NCBI RefSeq assembly: GCF_025506355.1
Contig: NZ_JANZYP010000007.1
Coordinates: forward strand, 124,001-188,000
DNA: 64,000 bases
Direction of reading: 5' to 3'
DNA from: Sphaerisporangium corydalis
GTDB lineage: Bacteria; Actinomycetota; Actinomycetes; Streptosporangiales; Streptosporangiaceae
Made by a program: the position numbers and the translations under genes. The notes under the pieces are model-generated. The model was not told where the DNA came from. It saw only the letters and a list, made by a program, of their open reading frames with translations, and did no database searches. The number at the start of each line of letters is the position of its first letter. Position 1 is the stretch's first letter. Below are positions 16,915-27,278 of this stretch, piece after piece.

Positions 16915-17414
16915 GGTGTCCTCGCCAGGGCCGCCGCGTGCGCGGCCTCGCAGGCGCCGATGCACGCCAGGAGCTGGGCCAGGGGAGGGGAGGCGCCGCC
17001 GATCTGGCGGGGGCGGGTGGCCGCGCTCCTGCGCTCCAGCTCGCGCAGCCGTCCGACCGAGACGCGCGCGGTGGCGGGCGGGGAGCCCGCGGAGACCGAC
17101 GGGGAGGGCGAGGCGGGCGGCGGGGCCGGTGGCAGGCGGCGCCTGAGCTCCACCAGGTGGGCCTCGTGGCGGTGCTGGAAGGGCTGGAGCGTGGTGGCCA
17201 GCCGGGTGCCCGGGCGGGCGGCCTGCCGGTACAGCGCCACGATCTGCTCCTTGTCCGCGATGACCTTGGTGAGCAGCACGGTCTCGGGGTCCGGCGGCGC
17301 GGCCGGGTCGACCGGCGCGGCTTCTGGCGGCGCGCAGCCGGCGACGGCCGCGGCGACCGCTCCGGCGGCGGTGCCCTTCAGCACCGCGCGCCGGGACAGG
17401 GCACGCTGACGCAC
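16911..17414 (-). CDS. Tat-exported lipoprotein, partner of the ferritin-like protein
   Basis: The 167-residue product begins with a twin-arginine signal (LSRRAVLKGTAAGAVAAAVAGC) whose last residue is a lipobox cysteine, so it should be exported folded and anchored to the outer face of the membrane. The mature part has helices with QPFQHRHEAHLVELRRRL, which resemble the DUF4439 core, then a Pro/Ser-rich linker and a C-terminal helix rich in Ala and Cys (LLACIGACEAAHAAAL). The GTG at 17414 is preceded by GGGAGG; a longer frame starts at 17456. Export by Tat hints at cofactor or metal loading before secretion. Confidence 0.65.
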   Translation of the reverse strand: MRQRALSRRAVLKGTAAGAVAAAVAGCAPPEAAPVDPAAPPDPETVLLTKVIADKEQIVALYRQAARPGTRLATTLQPFQHRHEAHLVELRRRLPPAPPPASPSPSVSAGSPPATARVSVGRLRELERRSAATRPRQIGGASPPLAQLLACIGACEAAHAAALARTP

Positions 17415-17522
17415 GGTGCTGCCTCCCGTGAATGACGGCTTTTCCTGGCTTGGCACATAGCATCGTACGGCGCGTCGCCGGGTGGGTAACCGAGTGGCGC
17501 TCTTTCCGTGCCCCGGTGTCGA

Positions 17523-17528
17523 TAGGCT
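17523..17528 (+). promoter_or_regulatory. -10 box of the rimP-nusA promoter
   Basis: TAGGCT lies 71 bases upstream of rimP, in a region transcribed away from the lipoprotein gene. Confidence 0.4.
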
Positions 17529-17599
17529 GGTGAACCGTTGGGCGAGGTACGCCTTCGGCCGTCTCGCGAGATGGCTGACAATTCAACTGGGAGGTCAAC

Positions 17600-18151
17600 A
17601 TGGGCGCCGACGCTCGACGTGACCGCCTGATAAAGCTTCTCGAACCCGTCGCCGCCGCCGAGGGCCTCGACCTCGAGGATGTCACCGTCACCCCGGCGGG
17701 CAAGCGCCGGCTCCTCCGCGTCATCGTGGACGGCGACCGCGGGGTGAGCCTCGACAAGGTCGCCGACGTGAGCCAGGCGGTGTCGAAGGCGCTCGACGAC
17801 AGCGACGCGATGGGCGGCAGCCCGTACGTCCTGGAGGTCACCTCGCCCGGGGTGGACCGCCCGCTGACCGAGCCGCGCCACTGGCGCCGCGCCAAGGGGC
17901 GGCTGGTGAAGGCCGACCTGAATGACGGCACCTCCGTGGAGGGCCGCATCCTGGACGTGGACGACTCCGGCGTCGGCCTGGAGGCCGAAGGCGCCGCCCG
18001 CAGGCTGGGGTGGGCCGAGCTGGCCAAGGGCCGGGTGCAGGTGGAGTTCCGCCGTCTCGACGGCACCGACGGGCTCGACGATGAGTCCGCCGGGACCGGC
18101 GACGACGAAGATGACATAGAAGACCACGCCGACGACGGCGACGAGGGCTAG
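17600..18151 (+). CDS. rimP: Ribosome maturation factor RimP
   Basis: The 183-residue protein has the RimP N-terminal alpha/beta domain ([34 protein letters not shown]) and the C-terminal SH3-like barrel (about 95-150), then an acidic Asp/Glu-rich tail of about 25 residues that many actinobacterial orthologues share. RimP binds the 30S precursor and promotes late assembly around uS12. It opens the rimP-nusA-ylxR-infB cluster; nusA starts 10 bases after its stop. The ATG has GGGAGGTC upstream. Confidence 0.95.
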   Translation: MGADARRDRLIKLLEPVAAAEGLDLEDVTVTPAGKRRLLRVIVDGDRGVSLDKVADVSQAVSKALDDSDAMGGSPYVLEVTSPGVDRPLTEPRHWRRAKGRLVKADLNDGTSVEGRILDVDDSGVGLEAEGAARRLGWAELAKGRVQVEFRRLDGTDGLDDESAGTGDDEDDIEDHADDGDEG

Positions 18152-18161
18152 GGGGAGCCTT

Positions 18162-19175
18162 GTGGACATTGACATGAGCGTCCTGCGCAGCCTCGAACGG
18201 GAGAAGGACATCTCCTTCGACCTGGTCGTCAAGGCGATCGAGGACGCGCTGCTGATCGCGTACTTCCGTACCGAGGGGGCCGCGCCCAAGGCGCGCGCCG
18301 AGCTCGACCGCGCCTCCGGGCACGTGATGATCTACGCCTCGGAGCTCGACGAGGAGGGCCAGGTCGTCAGGGAGTACGACGACACCCCTGGCAACTTCAG
18401 CCGCATCGCCGCGACCACCGCCAAGCAGGTGATCCTCCAGCAGCTCCGTGACGCCGAGGACGAGATCAACTTCGGCGAGTTCGCCAGCCGTGAGGGCGAG
18501 CTGGTCGCGGGCGTCATCCAGCAGGGCAAGGATCCGCGGGTGGTGCTGGTCGACCTCGGCAAGATCGAGGCGATCCTCCCGCACAACGAGCAGGTCCCCG
18601 GCGAGGAGTACGTCCACGGCGAGCGCCTGCGTTGCTACGTCGTCCAGGTGAAGAAGGGGCACAAGGGGCCGTCGGTCACCCTGTCCCGCACCCATCCGAA
18701 CCTCGTGAAGAAGCTGTTCGCCCTGGAGGTCCCCGAGATCGCCGACGGCACGGTGGACATCGCGGCCATCGCCCGTGAGGCGGGCCACCGCACCAAGATC
18801 GCGGTGCGTTCGCGCCGGGGCGGGGTCAACGCCAAGGGCGCCTGCATCGGCCCGATGGGCTCGCGGGTACGCAACGTGATGACCGAGCTGCACGGCGAGA
18901 AGATCGACATCATCGACTGGTCGGAGGACCCGGCGGACTTCGTCGGCAACGCCCTGTCACCGGCGCGGGTCACCCACGTCGAGGTCGTCGACCTCGAAGG
19001 CCGCGTGGCCCGGGTGACCGTGCCCGACTACCAGCTTTCGCTGGCGATCGGCAAAGAGGGGCAGAACGCCCGGCTCGCCGCCCGCCTCACGGGATGGCGC
19101 ATCGACATCCGCCCCGACACCCAGGCGACGGCGGCGGGGGACGCGGTCGGTCCTGCCGATGCCTCCACAAGGTAA
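18162..19175 (+). CDS. nusA: Transcription termination/antitermination factor NusA
   Basis: The 337-residue protein has the NusA N-terminal RNA-polymerase-binding domain (1-125), an S1 domain (about 130-200) and two KH domains (about 200-325, with [10 protein letters not shown] and [18 protein letters not shown]). It lacks the C-terminal acidic repeats of E. coli NusA, as usual in Gram-positives. It controls pausing, termination and rRNA antitermination. The start is a GTG with GGGGGAGCC upstream. The last 17 bases overlap the next gene. Confidence 0.95.
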   Translation: MDIDMSVLRSLEREKDISFDLVVKAIEDALLIAYFRTEGAAPKARAELDRASGHVMIYASELDEEGQVVREYDDTPGNFSRIAATTAKQVILQQLRDAEDEINFGEFASREGELVAGVIQQGKDPRVVLVDLGKIEAILPHNEQVPGEEYVHGERLRCYVVQVKKGHKGPSVTLSRTHPNLVKKLFALEVPEIADGTVDIAAIAREAGHRTKIAVRSRRGGVNAKGACIGPMGSRVRNVMTELHGEKIDIIDWSEDPADFVGNALSPARVTHVEVVDLEGRVARVTVPDYQLSLAIGKEGQNARLAARLTGWRIDIRPDTQATAAGDAVGPADASTR

Positions 19176-19452
19176 GCTTGAGAACGGTGGCCGGGCGGCC
19201 CCGCTGAGAACATGCGTGGGCTGCCGGGTTCGCACGGTAAAGTCCGAGTTGCTCCGCCTGGTGGTGGTCGAGGGCGAGATCGTTCCCGACCAGCGAGGAC
19301 GGCTGCAGGGCCGGGGTGCGTATGTGCATCCGACCCTGGGCTGCCTGGAGCTCGCCGAACGTCGCCGGGTGTTTCCGCGCTCGTTTCGTGTCGCGGGACC
19401 ACTCGACATGGCGGGTCTGCGGGCTTCTCTAGCGGGGCTTGACGTCGAGTAG
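19159..19452 (+). CDS. ylxR: YlxR family RNA-binding protein
   Basis: The 97-residue protein is the DUF448/YlxR domain. [20 protein letters not shown] and [22 protein letters not shown] are its hallmarks, including the GRGAYVC/HP loop. Structures of relatives show a basic RNA-binding surface. It is nearly always located between nusA and infB. The ATG overlaps the nusA end by 17 bases, so translation is probably coupled. A later in-frame start would remove only the first few residues. Confidence 0.9.
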   Translation: MPPQGKLENGGRAAPLRTCVGCRVRTVKSELLRLVVVEGEIVPDQRGRLQGRGAYVHPTLGCLELAERRRVFPRSFRVAGPLDMAGLRASLAGLDVE

Positions 19453-19603
19453 GACCGGGTGAATGGTTACCAACTGTCATGTAGGACGCCGAGTCGATGG
19501 GCGGGTCAGATAGCGATGAGCGCCTGATGAGCATGCGGCGATGAGTACGTCCAGGTAGCGACGGTCCGGCGGCACAGCCTCCCGGGCCGAGTTAGGGAGT
19601 GCA

Positions 19604-22600
19604 GTGGCGAAGGTCCGAGTCTACGAACTCGCCAAAGAGTTCGGAGTCGAGAGCAAGGTCGTGATGGCCAAGCTCCAAGAAATGGGCGAGTTCGTTCGAT
19701 CGGCGTCTTCAACGATAGAAGCGCCGGTCGTCCGCAAGCTCACGGAGGCACTCAACAAGGGGTCCTCCGATTCCAGAGGCGGCGACAGGTCGTCCAGGGC
19801 GCCGTCGAAGGCGTCACCCCGGCCGGCGCAGAGCCCGGCCGGCAACGGCGCGTCCGCGCCAGGTCAGTCGGCTCCGAGGCCGGGCCCAGGCCCGAGGCCC
19901 GGACCGCGGCCCGGTCCCGCGAACGTCGCGCCGCGTCCGCCCGTTCCGATGCCCCATGTCAACCAGCCCCCGGCCGAGGCCGAGCGCCCGGTGACCCCGC
20001 GTCCCGAGGCCGCGCGTCCCGAGCCCGTCGCGCCGGTCGAGGCCGAGCGCGCCGAGGCCGCGCGTCCCGAGGCCGCGCGCCCGGTGACGCCGCGTCCCGA
20101 CGTCCCGCGTTCCGAGGCGCCCCGCTTCGAGGCTCCTCGCACCGACGCGGCCCGTCCGGCGCAGGACCGAGGACCGGGCTCCCGGCCCGGCCCCGGCCCG
20201 AAGCCGGGTCCCCGGCCCGCGCCGGCGCAGCGTCCCGCGGCCTCCTCCGCCCCTGGCGGAGGCGCGCCCGGTGGTGCTCCCGCCGGTCCGCGTTCCGGCG
20301 CTCCGGCGTCCGGTGGCGCTCCTCGTCCCGGAGGCCCGAAGCCGGGTCCCCGTGGCCCGCGCCCGGGCAACAACCCCTTCTCCTCCAACGCGAGCGGCAT
20401 GGGCCAGCGCCCGCCGCGTCCGGGTCGTGAGGGCGGTGCCCCTCCGACTCGCGAGGGCGCCCCTCGTGACGGTGCCGGTCCCCGCGAGCCGCGCCGTGAG
20501 GGCGCCGGTCCGCGTGAGCCGCGCCGCGAGGGCGGTCCCCGCGACGGCGCGATGCCGCGTCCCCCGGGCGCCCGTTCCGGTCCTCCCGGTGCGGCCGGTC
20601 CGCGTCCGGGTCCCGGTTCCGCGGGTCCGCGTTCCGGTCCCGGTGCGGGAGGCCCCCGTCCCGGTGGCCCACGTCCCAACCCGATGATGATGCCGTCGCG
20701 CCCGTCCGGCCCTGGTCAGGGCGGTGGCGGTGCCGGTGGCGGCGGTCGTCCCGGTGGCGGCGGCGGTCGTCCCGGCGGCGGTGGCGGCGGTGGCCGTCCT
20801 GGTGGCGGCGGTGGCGGCGCGGGTCGTCCCGGTGGCGGTGGCGGCGGTTTCGCCGGTCCCCGCACGGGCACCGGTGGCCGTCCCGGCGGCGGTGCCGGCG
20901 CGGGTGCCGGTGGCGGCGGCGGTTTCGCCGGTCGTCCCGGTGGCGGCGGCGGTCGTGGCCGCGGTGGCACGGCGGGCGCCTTCGGCCGGCCCGGTGGCCG
21001 CCCGACGCGTGGCCGCAAGTCCAAGCGCCAGAGGCGTCAAGAGTTCGACAACATGCAGGCCCCGTCGATCGGCGGCGTGCAGGTACCCCGTGGGACGGGG
21101 CAGACCCTGCGCCTTCCGCGCGGAGCCTCGCTGTCCGACTTCGCCGACAAGATCGGTGCGAACCCCGCGTCGCTGGTGCAGATCATGCTGCACCTCGGCG
21201 AGATGGTGACCGCCACGCAGTCGGTGAACGAGGAGACCCTGCAGCTCCTGGGTGCCGAGCTCAACTACGCCATCCAGGTCGTCAGCCCGGAGGAGGAGGA
21301 CCGCGAGCTTCTCGAGGCCTTCGACATCGAGTTCGGCGAGGACGAGGGCGACGAGACCGACCTCGCGCCGCGTCCGCCGGTCGTGACCGTCATGGGTCAC
21401 GTCGACCACGGTAAGACCAAGCTGCTCGACGCGATCCGCAACACCAACGTGGTCGCCCGCGAGGCCGGTGGCATCACCCAGCACATCGGTGCCTACCAGG
21501 TCGCGACCGTGCACGAAGAGCAGGACCGGAAGATCACCTTCATCGACACCCCGGGCCACGAGGCGTTCACCGCCATGCGTGCCCGTGGTGCCCAGGCGAC
21601 CGACATCGCCGTGCTGGTGGTCGCCGCCGACGACGGCGTGAAGCCTCAGACCATCGAGGCGCTCAACCACGCCCAGGCGGCGGACGTGCCCATCGTGGTC
21701 GCGGTCAACAAGATCGACAAGGAGGGCGCGGACCCGACGAAGGTGCGGGCCCAGCTCACCGAGTACGGTCTGGTGGCCGAGGAGTACGGCGGCTCGACGA
21801 TGTTCGTCGACATCTCCGCCAAGCAGGGACTCGGCATCGACGACCTGCTCGAGGCGATCCTGCTGACGGCCGACGCCGAGCTCGACCTTCGGGCGAACCC
21901 GACGATGGACGCCCAGGGCATCGCGATCGAGGCCCACCTCGACAAGGGCCGCGGCCCCGTGGCGACCGTGCTCGTGCAGCGCGGCACCCTGCGGGTCGGC
22001 GACTCGATCGTCTGTGGCGAGGCCTTCGGCCGCGTCCGGGCGATGCTGGACGACAGCGGCGAGCAGGTCATCGAGGCCGACCCGTCGCGTCCGGTGCGGG
22101 TGCTCGGCCTGGACGCGGTCCCGAGCGCCGGTGACAACTTCATCGTCGTCACCGACGACCGGATGGCCCGCCAGATCGCCCAGCAGCGTGCGGCCAAGCA
22201 GCGCATCGCCGACATGGCGAGGTCCAGCCGCAGGCGCACGCTCGAAGAGCTCTTCAGCGACATGGAGAAGGGCAAGGTCGACGAGCTCAAGCTCATCATC
22301 AAGGGTGACGTCTCCGGTTCCGTGGAGGCCCTGGAGGACGCGCTGCTCAAGATCGACGTCGGCGAGGAGGTGCGCCTCCGGGTGCTCCACCGTGCCGTCG
22401 GCGCCATCACCGAGTACGACGTCAACCTGGCCATCGCGGACGACAACGCCGTCATCATCGGCTTCAACGTGCGCCCCGAGGTCCGGGCGCGCGACCTGGC
22501 CGAGCGCGAGGGCGTCGACATCCGCTACTACTCGGTCATCTACCAGGCGATCGAGGAGATCGAGGCGGCCCTCAAGGGCATGCTGAAGCCGGAGTTCGAG

Positions 22601-22894
22601 GAGGCGCAGACCGGTACCGCGGAGGTCCGGGACGTCTTCAAGGTTCCGAAGATCGGGAACGTCGCGGGCTGTCTGGTCCGCTCGGGCACGATCACCCGCA
22701 ACAGCAAGGCCCGTATCATCCGCGACGGTGTCGTCGTGGCCGACAACCTCACCGTCTCGTCGCTGCGCCGCTTCAAGGACGACGCGACCGAGGTCCGCGA
22801 GGGCTTCGAGTGCGGTATCGGTGTCGGGTACAACGACATCAAGCTCGACGACGTCATCGAGACGTTCGAGATGCGGGAGAAGCCGCGCGCCTGA
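19604..22894 (+). CDS. infB: Translation initiation factor IF-2
   Basis: The 1096-residue GTPase delivers initiator tRNA to the 30S subunit. An IF2_N domain covers about 1-50. Residues about 50-470 are low-complexity and rich in Pro, Arg, Ala and Gly, ending in polyglycine runs and a basic [12 protein letters not shown] segment. A second IF2_N domain follows ([14 protein letters not shown]). The G domain starts near 595 with GHVDHGKT, followed by DTPGHEAF and NKID. Domains II, III and the tRNA-binding C-domain end the protein. The GTG start follows GTTAGGGAGTGCA. The 151 bases upstream hold no gene but could contain an extra promoter. Confidence 0.97.
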   Translation: MAKVRVYELAKEFGVESKVVMAKLQEMGEFVRSASSTIEAPVVRKLTEALNKGSSDSRGGDRSSRAPSKASPRPAQSPAGNGASAPGQSAPRPGPGPRPGPRPGPANVAPRPPVPMPHVNQPPAEAERPVTPRPEAARPEPVAPVEAERAEAARPEAARPVTPRPDVPRSEAPRFEAPRTDAARPAQDRGPGSRPGPGPKPGPRPAPAQRPAASSAPGGGAPGGAPAGPRSGAPASGGAPRPGGPKPGPRGPRPGNNPFSSNASGMGQRPPRPGREGGAPPTREGAPRDGAGPREPRREGAGPREPRREGGPRDGAMPRPPGARSGPPGAAGPRPGPGSAGPRSGPGAGGPRPGGPRPNPMMMPSRPSGPGQGGGGAGGGGRPGGGGGRPGGGGGGGRPGGGGGGAGRPGGGGGGFAGPRTGTGGRPGGGAGAGAGGGGGFAGRPGGGGGRGRGGTAGAFGRPGGRPTRGRKSKRQRRQEFDNMQAPSIGGVQVPRGTGQTLRLPRGASLSDFADKIGANPASLVQIMLHLGEMVTATQSVNEETLQLLGAELNYAIQVVSPEEEDRELLEAFDIEFGEDEGDETDLAPRPPVVTVMGHVDHGKTKLLDAIRNTNVVAREAGGITQHIGAYQVATVHEEQDRKITFIDTPGHEAFTAMRARGAQATDIAVLVVAADDGVKPQTIEALNHAQAADVPIVVAVNKIDKEGADPTKVRAQLTEYGLVAEEYGGSTMFVDISAKQGLGIDDLLEAILLTADAELDLRANPTMDAQGIAIEAHLDKGRGPVATVLVQRGTLRVGDSIVCGEAFGRVRAMLDDSGEQVIEADPSRPVRVLGLDAVPSAGDNFIVVTDDRMARQIAQQRAAKQRIADMARSSRRRTLEELFSDMEKGKVDELKLIIKGDVSGSVEALEDALLKIDVGEEVRLRVLHRAVGAITEYDVNLAIADDNAVIIGFNVRPEVRARDLAEREGVDIRYYSVIYQAIEEIEAALKGMLKPEFEEAQTGTAEVRDVFKVPKIGNVAGCLVRSGTITRNSKARIIRDGVVVADNLTVSSLRRFKDDATEVREGFECGIGVGYNDIKLDDVIETFEMREKPRA

Positions 22895-22985
22895 CGGTGC
22901 GAGAAGGCATGACAGGCCGGGTGTCCGTGGGTTCGTCCCACGGACACCCCCCGTCGTCCCTCGCCCGCCGATCGCGGCGACAGCC

Positions 22986-23285
22986 ATGTACATAGGTGCT
23001 CTGACGTTGGACATCCTGCTCGGCGACGTGCATTCGCTGAAGCAGAAGCGCTCTGTGGTGCGTCCTCTCATCGCCGAGGTGCGGCGCCGGTACCCGGCGG
23101 TCGCGGTGGCCGAGACCGGCCATCTCGACCTGCACCGCCGCACGGAGGTGGGCGTCGCCGTGGTGTCCGCCACGGCCGCCAACTGCGGCGAGGTGCTGGA
23201 GGCCTGCGAGCGGCTGATCGCCTTCCACCCGGAAATCGAGGTGCTCTCCGCCCGCCGGCGGCTCATCAACGAGGACGAGGACTAG
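22986..23285 (+). CDS. ylxP: DUF503 (YlxP) family protein
   Basis: The 99-residue product matches DUF503: [36 protein letters not shown] followed by [10 protein letters not shown] and [23 protein letters not shown]. The family is small, cytoplasmic and almost always sits between infB and rbfA, which suggests a role in ribosome assembly or translation. The actual function is not established. The ATG was chosen by the conserved N-terminus; a weak purine stretch lies upstream. A gap of 91 bases separates it from infB. Confidence 0.9.
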   Translation: MYIGALTLDILLGDVHSLKQKRSVVRPLIAEVRRRYPAVAVAETGHLDLHRRTEVGVAVVSATAANCGEVLEACERLIAFHPEIEVLSARRRLINEDED

Positions 23286-23355
23286 TGCCCTCGGGAAGCC
23301 ACACCTCCCGTGGGCCGTTAAGCGAGTAAAGCCAGTAAAGAGGGGGAGCGCGATC

Positions 23356-23850
23356 GTGGACGCAGCACGCGCCCGTAAGCTTGCGGACCGCATTCAGCAG
23401 GTCGTCGCCGAGATGCTGGAGCGCCGGATCAAGGATCCACGCCTCGGCTTCGTGACGGTGACCGATACCAAGATCACCGGTGACCTCCGGGACGCGACGG
23501 TCTTCTACACCGTGTTCGGTTCCGAGGCCGAGCGGGCCGACACCGCCGCCGCCCTGGAAAGCGCCAAGGGGGTCATCCGTTCGGAGGTGGGACGCCAGAC
23601 CGGCGTGCGGCACACGCCGACGCTGACCTTCCACCACGACCCGCTGCCCGACAGCGCCCGGCACCTCGACGTGCTGCTCGCCGAGGCCAAGGCCCGTGAC
23701 GAGGAGATCGCCAAGAAGGCCGAGGGCGCGGTCCACGCCGGCGAGCCCGACCCGTACCGCAAGCCGGGCGACGAGGATCAGGAGGGCGAGGACGACCTCG
23801 GGGAGATCGGCGCCGGGCCGTCCGACCACGCCGGCCGCTCCGCACTGTGA
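23356..23850 (+). CDS. rbfA: Ribosome-binding factor A
   Basis: The 164-residue protein has the RbfA KH-like fold ([47 protein letters not shown]) and a C-terminal acidic tail of about 45 residues. It binds the 30S precursor near helix 1 of 16S rRNA and helps cold growth. The GTG has GGGGGAGCG upstream. It ends at the overlapping start of the DHH phosphoesterase gene. Confidence 0.95.
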   Translation: MDAARARKLADRIQQVVAEMLERRIKDPRLGFVTVTDTKITGDLRDATVFYTVFGSEAERADTAAALESAKGVIRSEVGRQTGVRHTPTLTFHHDPLPDSARHLDVLLAEAKARDEEIAKKAEGAVHAGEPDPYRKPGDEDQEGEDDLGEIGAGPSDHAGRSAL

Positions 23851-24875
23851 TGTCCGGCGCCACGCCTGACCGGCGGCCTCCCGCGCACGTGCGGGAGGCC
23901 GACTGGCGGCGCGCCGTCGAGCTGGTCCAGGACGCCGGGCAGGTCGCGCTGGTCTGCCACGTCGCCCCCGACGGTGACGCGCTCGGTTCGATGCTCGGCC
24001 TCGGCCTGGCCCTGCGCCGCGCGGGGAAGCGCGTGACGGCGTCCTTCGGCGACCGCCGGTTCGCGGTGCCGCGCCTGCTGCGGTTCCTGCCCGGCCAGGA
24101 CCTGCTGGTCGCGCCCGCGCGCTACCCCGCGGAGCCGGAGCTGATGATCAGCTTCGACGTCCCCACGGTCGACCGTCTCGGCCTGCTGGCGCCCAACGCC
24201 GGTAAGGCCCGCGAGCTGATCGTGGTGGACCACCACCCCTCCAATACCGGGTTCGGCAGCGTCTGCCTGGTCGACGCGGCGGCCGCCTCGACGTCGGTGC
24301 TGGTGGAGGAGCTGCTGGACCGGCTCGGGCTCCCGGTCGACCGCGACATCGCCACCTGCCTGTACACCGGCCTGGTCACCGACACCGGGTCGTTCCGGCA
24401 CGCCTCGACCACGCCCGCCGTCCACGAGATGGCGGCCCGGCTGGTCGCGACCGGCCTGCGCACCGACGAGATCGCCCGCGAGCTGTGGGACCGTTCCCCG
24501 TTCGCCTACCTCAAGGTCCTTGGGGCCGCCCTCGACCGGGTCACGCTGGACGAGCGGGCCGCCGGCGGCCTCGGCATGGTGTGGACCTTCGTGCCGCGCG
24601 CCGACCGCGCCGCGCACCGCCTGCCGTACGACGAGTGCGAGGGGATCATCGACGTGATCCGCCGCATCGACGAGCCGGACGTCGCCGTGGTGCTCAAGGA
24701 GGACGACGAGGGGGCCTGGCAGGTCTCCACGCGCTCCAAGGGCGGGGTGGACGTCGGCCGCGCCTGCACGGCCATGGGCGGCGGCGGCCACGTCCGGGCG
24801 GCGGGCTTCACCTCGCACGACCCTCCCGAGGAGACCATCGCGAGGTTCGCCGCGCTCCTCGCGCCCTCCACCTGA
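23850..24875 (+). CDS. nrnA: DHH-family phosphoesterase, NrnA-like oligoribonuclease / pAp phosphatase
   Basis: The 341-residue protein shows the DHH motifs PDGDALGSML (about 40), SFDVPTVDRL, VVDHHPSNTGFG (about 125-136) and TDTGSFRHAST, and the C-terminal DHHA1 motif GGGGHVRAAGF. Family members degrade two- to five-nucleotide RNAs from the 5' end and remove the 3' phosphate of pAp with Mn. Its place after rbfA fits RNA turnover. The ATG at 23850 shares its first base with the rbfA stop (TGATG). A GTG three bases earlier is an alternative start. Confidence 0.9.
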   Translation: MSGATPDRRPPAHVREADWRRAVELVQDAGQVALVCHVAPDGDALGSMLGLGLALRRAGKRVTASFGDRRFAVPRLLRFLPGQDLLVAPARYPAEPELMISFDVPTVDRLGLLAPNAGKARELIVVDHHPSNTGFGSVCLVDAAAASTSVLVEELLDRLGLPVDRDIATCLYTGLVTDTGSFRHASTTPAVHEMAARLVATGLRTDEIARELWDRSPFAYLKVLGAALDRVTLDERAAGGLGMVWTFVPRADRAAHRLPYDECEGIIDVIRRIDEPDVAVVLKEDDEGAWQVSTRSKGGVDVGRACTAMGGGGHVRAAGFTSHDPPEETIARFAALLAPST

Positions 24876-24924
24876 CCCTTCCCGTTCCGGCGGACGCGCC
24901 GACGACCTTTCCGAGGGAACTCCG

Positions 24925-25887
24925 ATGACCACCACGGGCGGCGAGACCCCCGACCCCTCCCCTCCCGGCGCGCCCGCCGGTCCCGCCGCAGGCGCGCCCA
25001 GGGCTCGGCGGCCGGTGCCGCCGAGCGGGCTGGTGATCGTCGACAAGCCCGCAGGCTGGACCTCCCACGACGTGGTCGGCAAGATGCGCCGCCTCGCGGG
25101 CACGCGCAAGGTCGGCCACGCCGGCACCCTCGACCCGATGGCCACCGGAGTGCTGGTGATCGGTGTCGAGAAGGCCACCCGCCTGCTCGGCCACCTCGCG
25201 CTGACCCAGAAGGGCTACGACGCCACGATCCGCCTCGGCGTGACCACCAGCACCGACGACGCCGAGGGCGAGATCCTGTCCACGGCCTCGGCGGCCCACG
25301 TGGCCGAGGACGCGGTCCGCGCCGGGGTGGCCGCGCTCACCGGCCCGATCATGCAGATCCCCCCGCAGGTCAGCGCCATCAAGGTCAACGGCGAGCGCGC
25401 GTACAAGCGGGCCAGGGCGGGCGAGGAGGTCGAGCTCAAGGCCCGCCCGGTGACCGTCCACGCGTTCGAGATCACCGCCGTCCGGCGCGACGGCGACGCG
25501 GTCGAGCTGGACGCGTTGGTGACCTGCTCCAGCGGCACCTACATCCGCTCGCTGGCCCGCGATCTCGGCACCGCCCTCGGCACCGGCGGCCACCTCACCC
25601 GCCTGCGCCGTACCCGCGTGGGCCCCTACGAGCTGGCGGCGGCGCGCACGATCGAGCAGCTCGCCGAGGACTGCGTGATCCTCCCCATCGCCGAGGCGGT
25701 GGCGTCGGCCTTCCCGCGCATGGACGTGTCGGAACGGGACGCCGGCCTGGTCGCCCACGGCGGCCGGCTGCCCGCCCAGGGCCTCGGCCCCGGCCCCATC
25801 GGCGTCTTCGCCCCCGACGGCACCCTCCTGGCCCTGGCCGAGGAACACGGCGGATCCACCAGATCCCTCGCCGTCTTCGTCCCTTAG
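24925..25887 (+). CDS. truB: tRNA pseudouridine-55 synthase
   Basis: The 320-residue protein makes pseudouridine 55 in the T-loop of tRNAs. The catalytic Asp is in GHAGTLDPMATGVL near residue 70. The KRYDAxxxLG-like strand (KGYDATIRLGVTTSTDDAEG), AFEITAV and SSGTYIRSLARDLG follow, and a PUA-like C-terminus ends it. The first 30 residues are a Pro/Ala-rich extension before VPPSGLVIVDKPAGWTSHD. The gene starts 49 bases after the DHH gene, with GAGGGAAC upstream. Confidence 0.95.
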   Translation: MTTTGGETPDPSPPGAPAGPAAGAPRARRPVPPSGLVIVDKPAGWTSHDVVGKMRRLAGTRKVGHAGTLDPMATGVLVIGVEKATRLLGHLALTQKGYDATIRLGVTTSTDDAEGEILSTASAAHVAEDAVRAGVAALTGPIMQIPPQVSAIKVNGERAYKRARAGEEVELKARPVTVHAFEITAVRRDGDAVELDALVTCSSGTYIRSLARDLGTALGTGGHLTRLRRTRVGPYELAAARTIEQLAEDCVILPIAEAVASAFPRMDVSERDAGLVAHGGRLPAQGLGPGPIGVFAPDGTLLALAEEHGGSTRSLAVFVP

Positions 25888-25913
25888 TTCACACCCTGGC
25901 GTGAGGGGTCCCC

Positions 25914-27083
25914 ATGGTCGATCTTCCCGAATACGCGTGCGCCTGCGGACGGTCGTACGAGGTGTCGGTGGGGCGGTGGCGGTGCGACTGCGGAGGGGTG
26001 CTCGATCTGGCGGCGGTGCCGCTGGCGTGGAGTCCCCGAGGCGACGACCACTCCCTGTGGCGGTACGCGGACGCCATTCCGGTGCCGGGGCGGCGGTTCA
26101 GCCTGGGGGAGGGGATGACGCCGCTGGTCGAGGCGTCCCTCGGCGGCGCGGGGTCGCCGGGCGGGGACGACGGGGTGTGGTTCAAGGTCGAGTACGTGTC
26201 GCCGACGGGGTCGTTCAAGGACCGGGGGGCGGTCGTGCTCGCGGCGCTCGCCGACCTGATCGGGGCCCCCCGGCTGGTCGCCGACAGCAGCGGGAACGCC
26301 GGGACGGCGATGGCGGCGTACGCGGCCCGCGCGGGCGTCGCGGCCGAGATCTTCGTGCCGTCCGGCGTCAGCGAGAAGAAGCTGGCGCAGATCCGGGGGC
26401 ACGGCGCCCGGGTGACGGTCGTCGAGGGGCCCCGCGAGGAGACGGCAAGGGCCGCCGTGGAGCGGGTGGAGGCGACGGGCGCGTTCTACGCCAGCCACGT
26501 CTACAACCCCTTCTTCTACGAGGGCACCAAGACCTACGCGCTGGAGGTGTTCGAGCAGCTCGGCGGGACCGCGCCGGACGCGCTCGTCCTCCCGGCGGGC
26601 AACGGGACGCTGGTGATCGGCGCCTACCTGGGGTTCGCCGGGCTGCGCGCGGCGGGCCTGGTCGACCGCGTGCCCCGCATCGTGGCCGTCCAGGCGGAGC
26701 TGTGCGCCCCGGTGGCCGAGGCGTTCACCTCCGGCCGGGCCGACGTCGAGGCGTGGTCCGCCGCCGGGACCGCGGAGGCGCCAGGCCCGGGGGAGCGGAC
26801 GGTGGCCGGGCGGACGGTGGCCGAGGGGATCGCCATCGCGGCGCCGGCGCGGGGCGCGCGCATCCTGGAGATCGTCCGGGAGACCGGCGGCGCGGTCGTC
26901 ACCGTCTCGGAGAAGGAGATCGCGCTGTCGCACGCCGCCCTGGCCGCCCGGGGGCTGTGGGTCGAGCCCACGGGCGCCGTCGCCTACGCCGCCGTCCGCG
27001 GGCTCAGGTCCTGCGGCTCGCCCCTCACCGAGGGCACCGTCGTCGCCCCCCTCTGCGGCTCGGGCCTCAAAGCGTCCATGTGA
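25914..27083 (+). CDS. Threonine-synthase-like PLP enzyme
   Basis: The 389-residue protein has an N-terminal zinc ribbon (CACGRSY...CDCGG, Cys at about 10, 12, 26 and 28) and the fold-type II PLP domain. The PLP lysine is in SPTGSFKDRG, K102, followed by the phosphate loop DSSGNAGTAMAAYAARAG and a GSG near the C-terminus. The nearest family is the short threonine-synthase group, which turns O-phosphohomoserine into threonine. Close relatives act on other amino acids, so the substrate is not sure. The gene lies between truB and ribF, which usually adjoin in actinomycetes. It starts 27 bases after truB with GAGGGGTCCCC before the ATG. Confidence 0.75.
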   Translation: MVDLPEYACACGRSYEVSVGRWRCDCGGVLDLAAVPLAWSPRGDDHSLWRYADAIPVPGRRFSLGEGMTPLVEASLGGAGSPGGDDGVWFKVEYVSPTGSFKDRGAVVLAALADLIGAPRLVADSSGNAGTAMAAYAARAGVAAEIFVPSGVSEKKLAQIRGHGARVTVVEGPREETARAAVERVEATGAFYASHVYNPFFYEGTKTYALEVFEQLGGTAPDALVLPAGNGTLVIGAYLGFAGLRAAGLVDRVPRIVAVQAELCAPVAEAFTSGRADVEAWSAAGTAEAPGPGERTVAGRTVAEGIAIAAPARGARILEIVRETGGAVVTVSEKEIALSHAALAARGLWVEPTGAVAYAAVRGLRSCGSPLTEGTVVAPLCGSGLKASM

Positions 27084-27094
27084 CCCGCACGGCA

Positions 27095-27171
27095 GGGGGT
27101 CCGGCGGGGGAATCGGGGACGGGCAGGGGTGGGGCCGGGGGCGCGGCGGAGCGGGGCGGGGCCGGGTGGGG
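27095..27171 (+). other. G-quadruplex-prone cluster of G runs
   Basis: At least eight runs of four or five G (for example at 27095-27099) occur within 77 bases of the plus strand, between the PLP gene and ribF. Short 1-6-base linkers fit the classic G4 pattern. Confidence 0.55.
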
Positions 27172-27278
27172 ATGATCGGCGGAATCGCATGTCCGGCGGG
27201 TACCCGGGCGCCGGGGACCGGCGTGGCGCCGGGTCGCGGGCGGGCGGGGTCGTCGCCCGCCGCCCGGTCCCGCTGGGC

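Noticed and set aside
19814-23269. 1151-residue open frame antisense to infB
   Set aside because: It mirrors the GC-biased codons of infB, has low-complexity Thr/Arg/Gly content and no recognisable domain.
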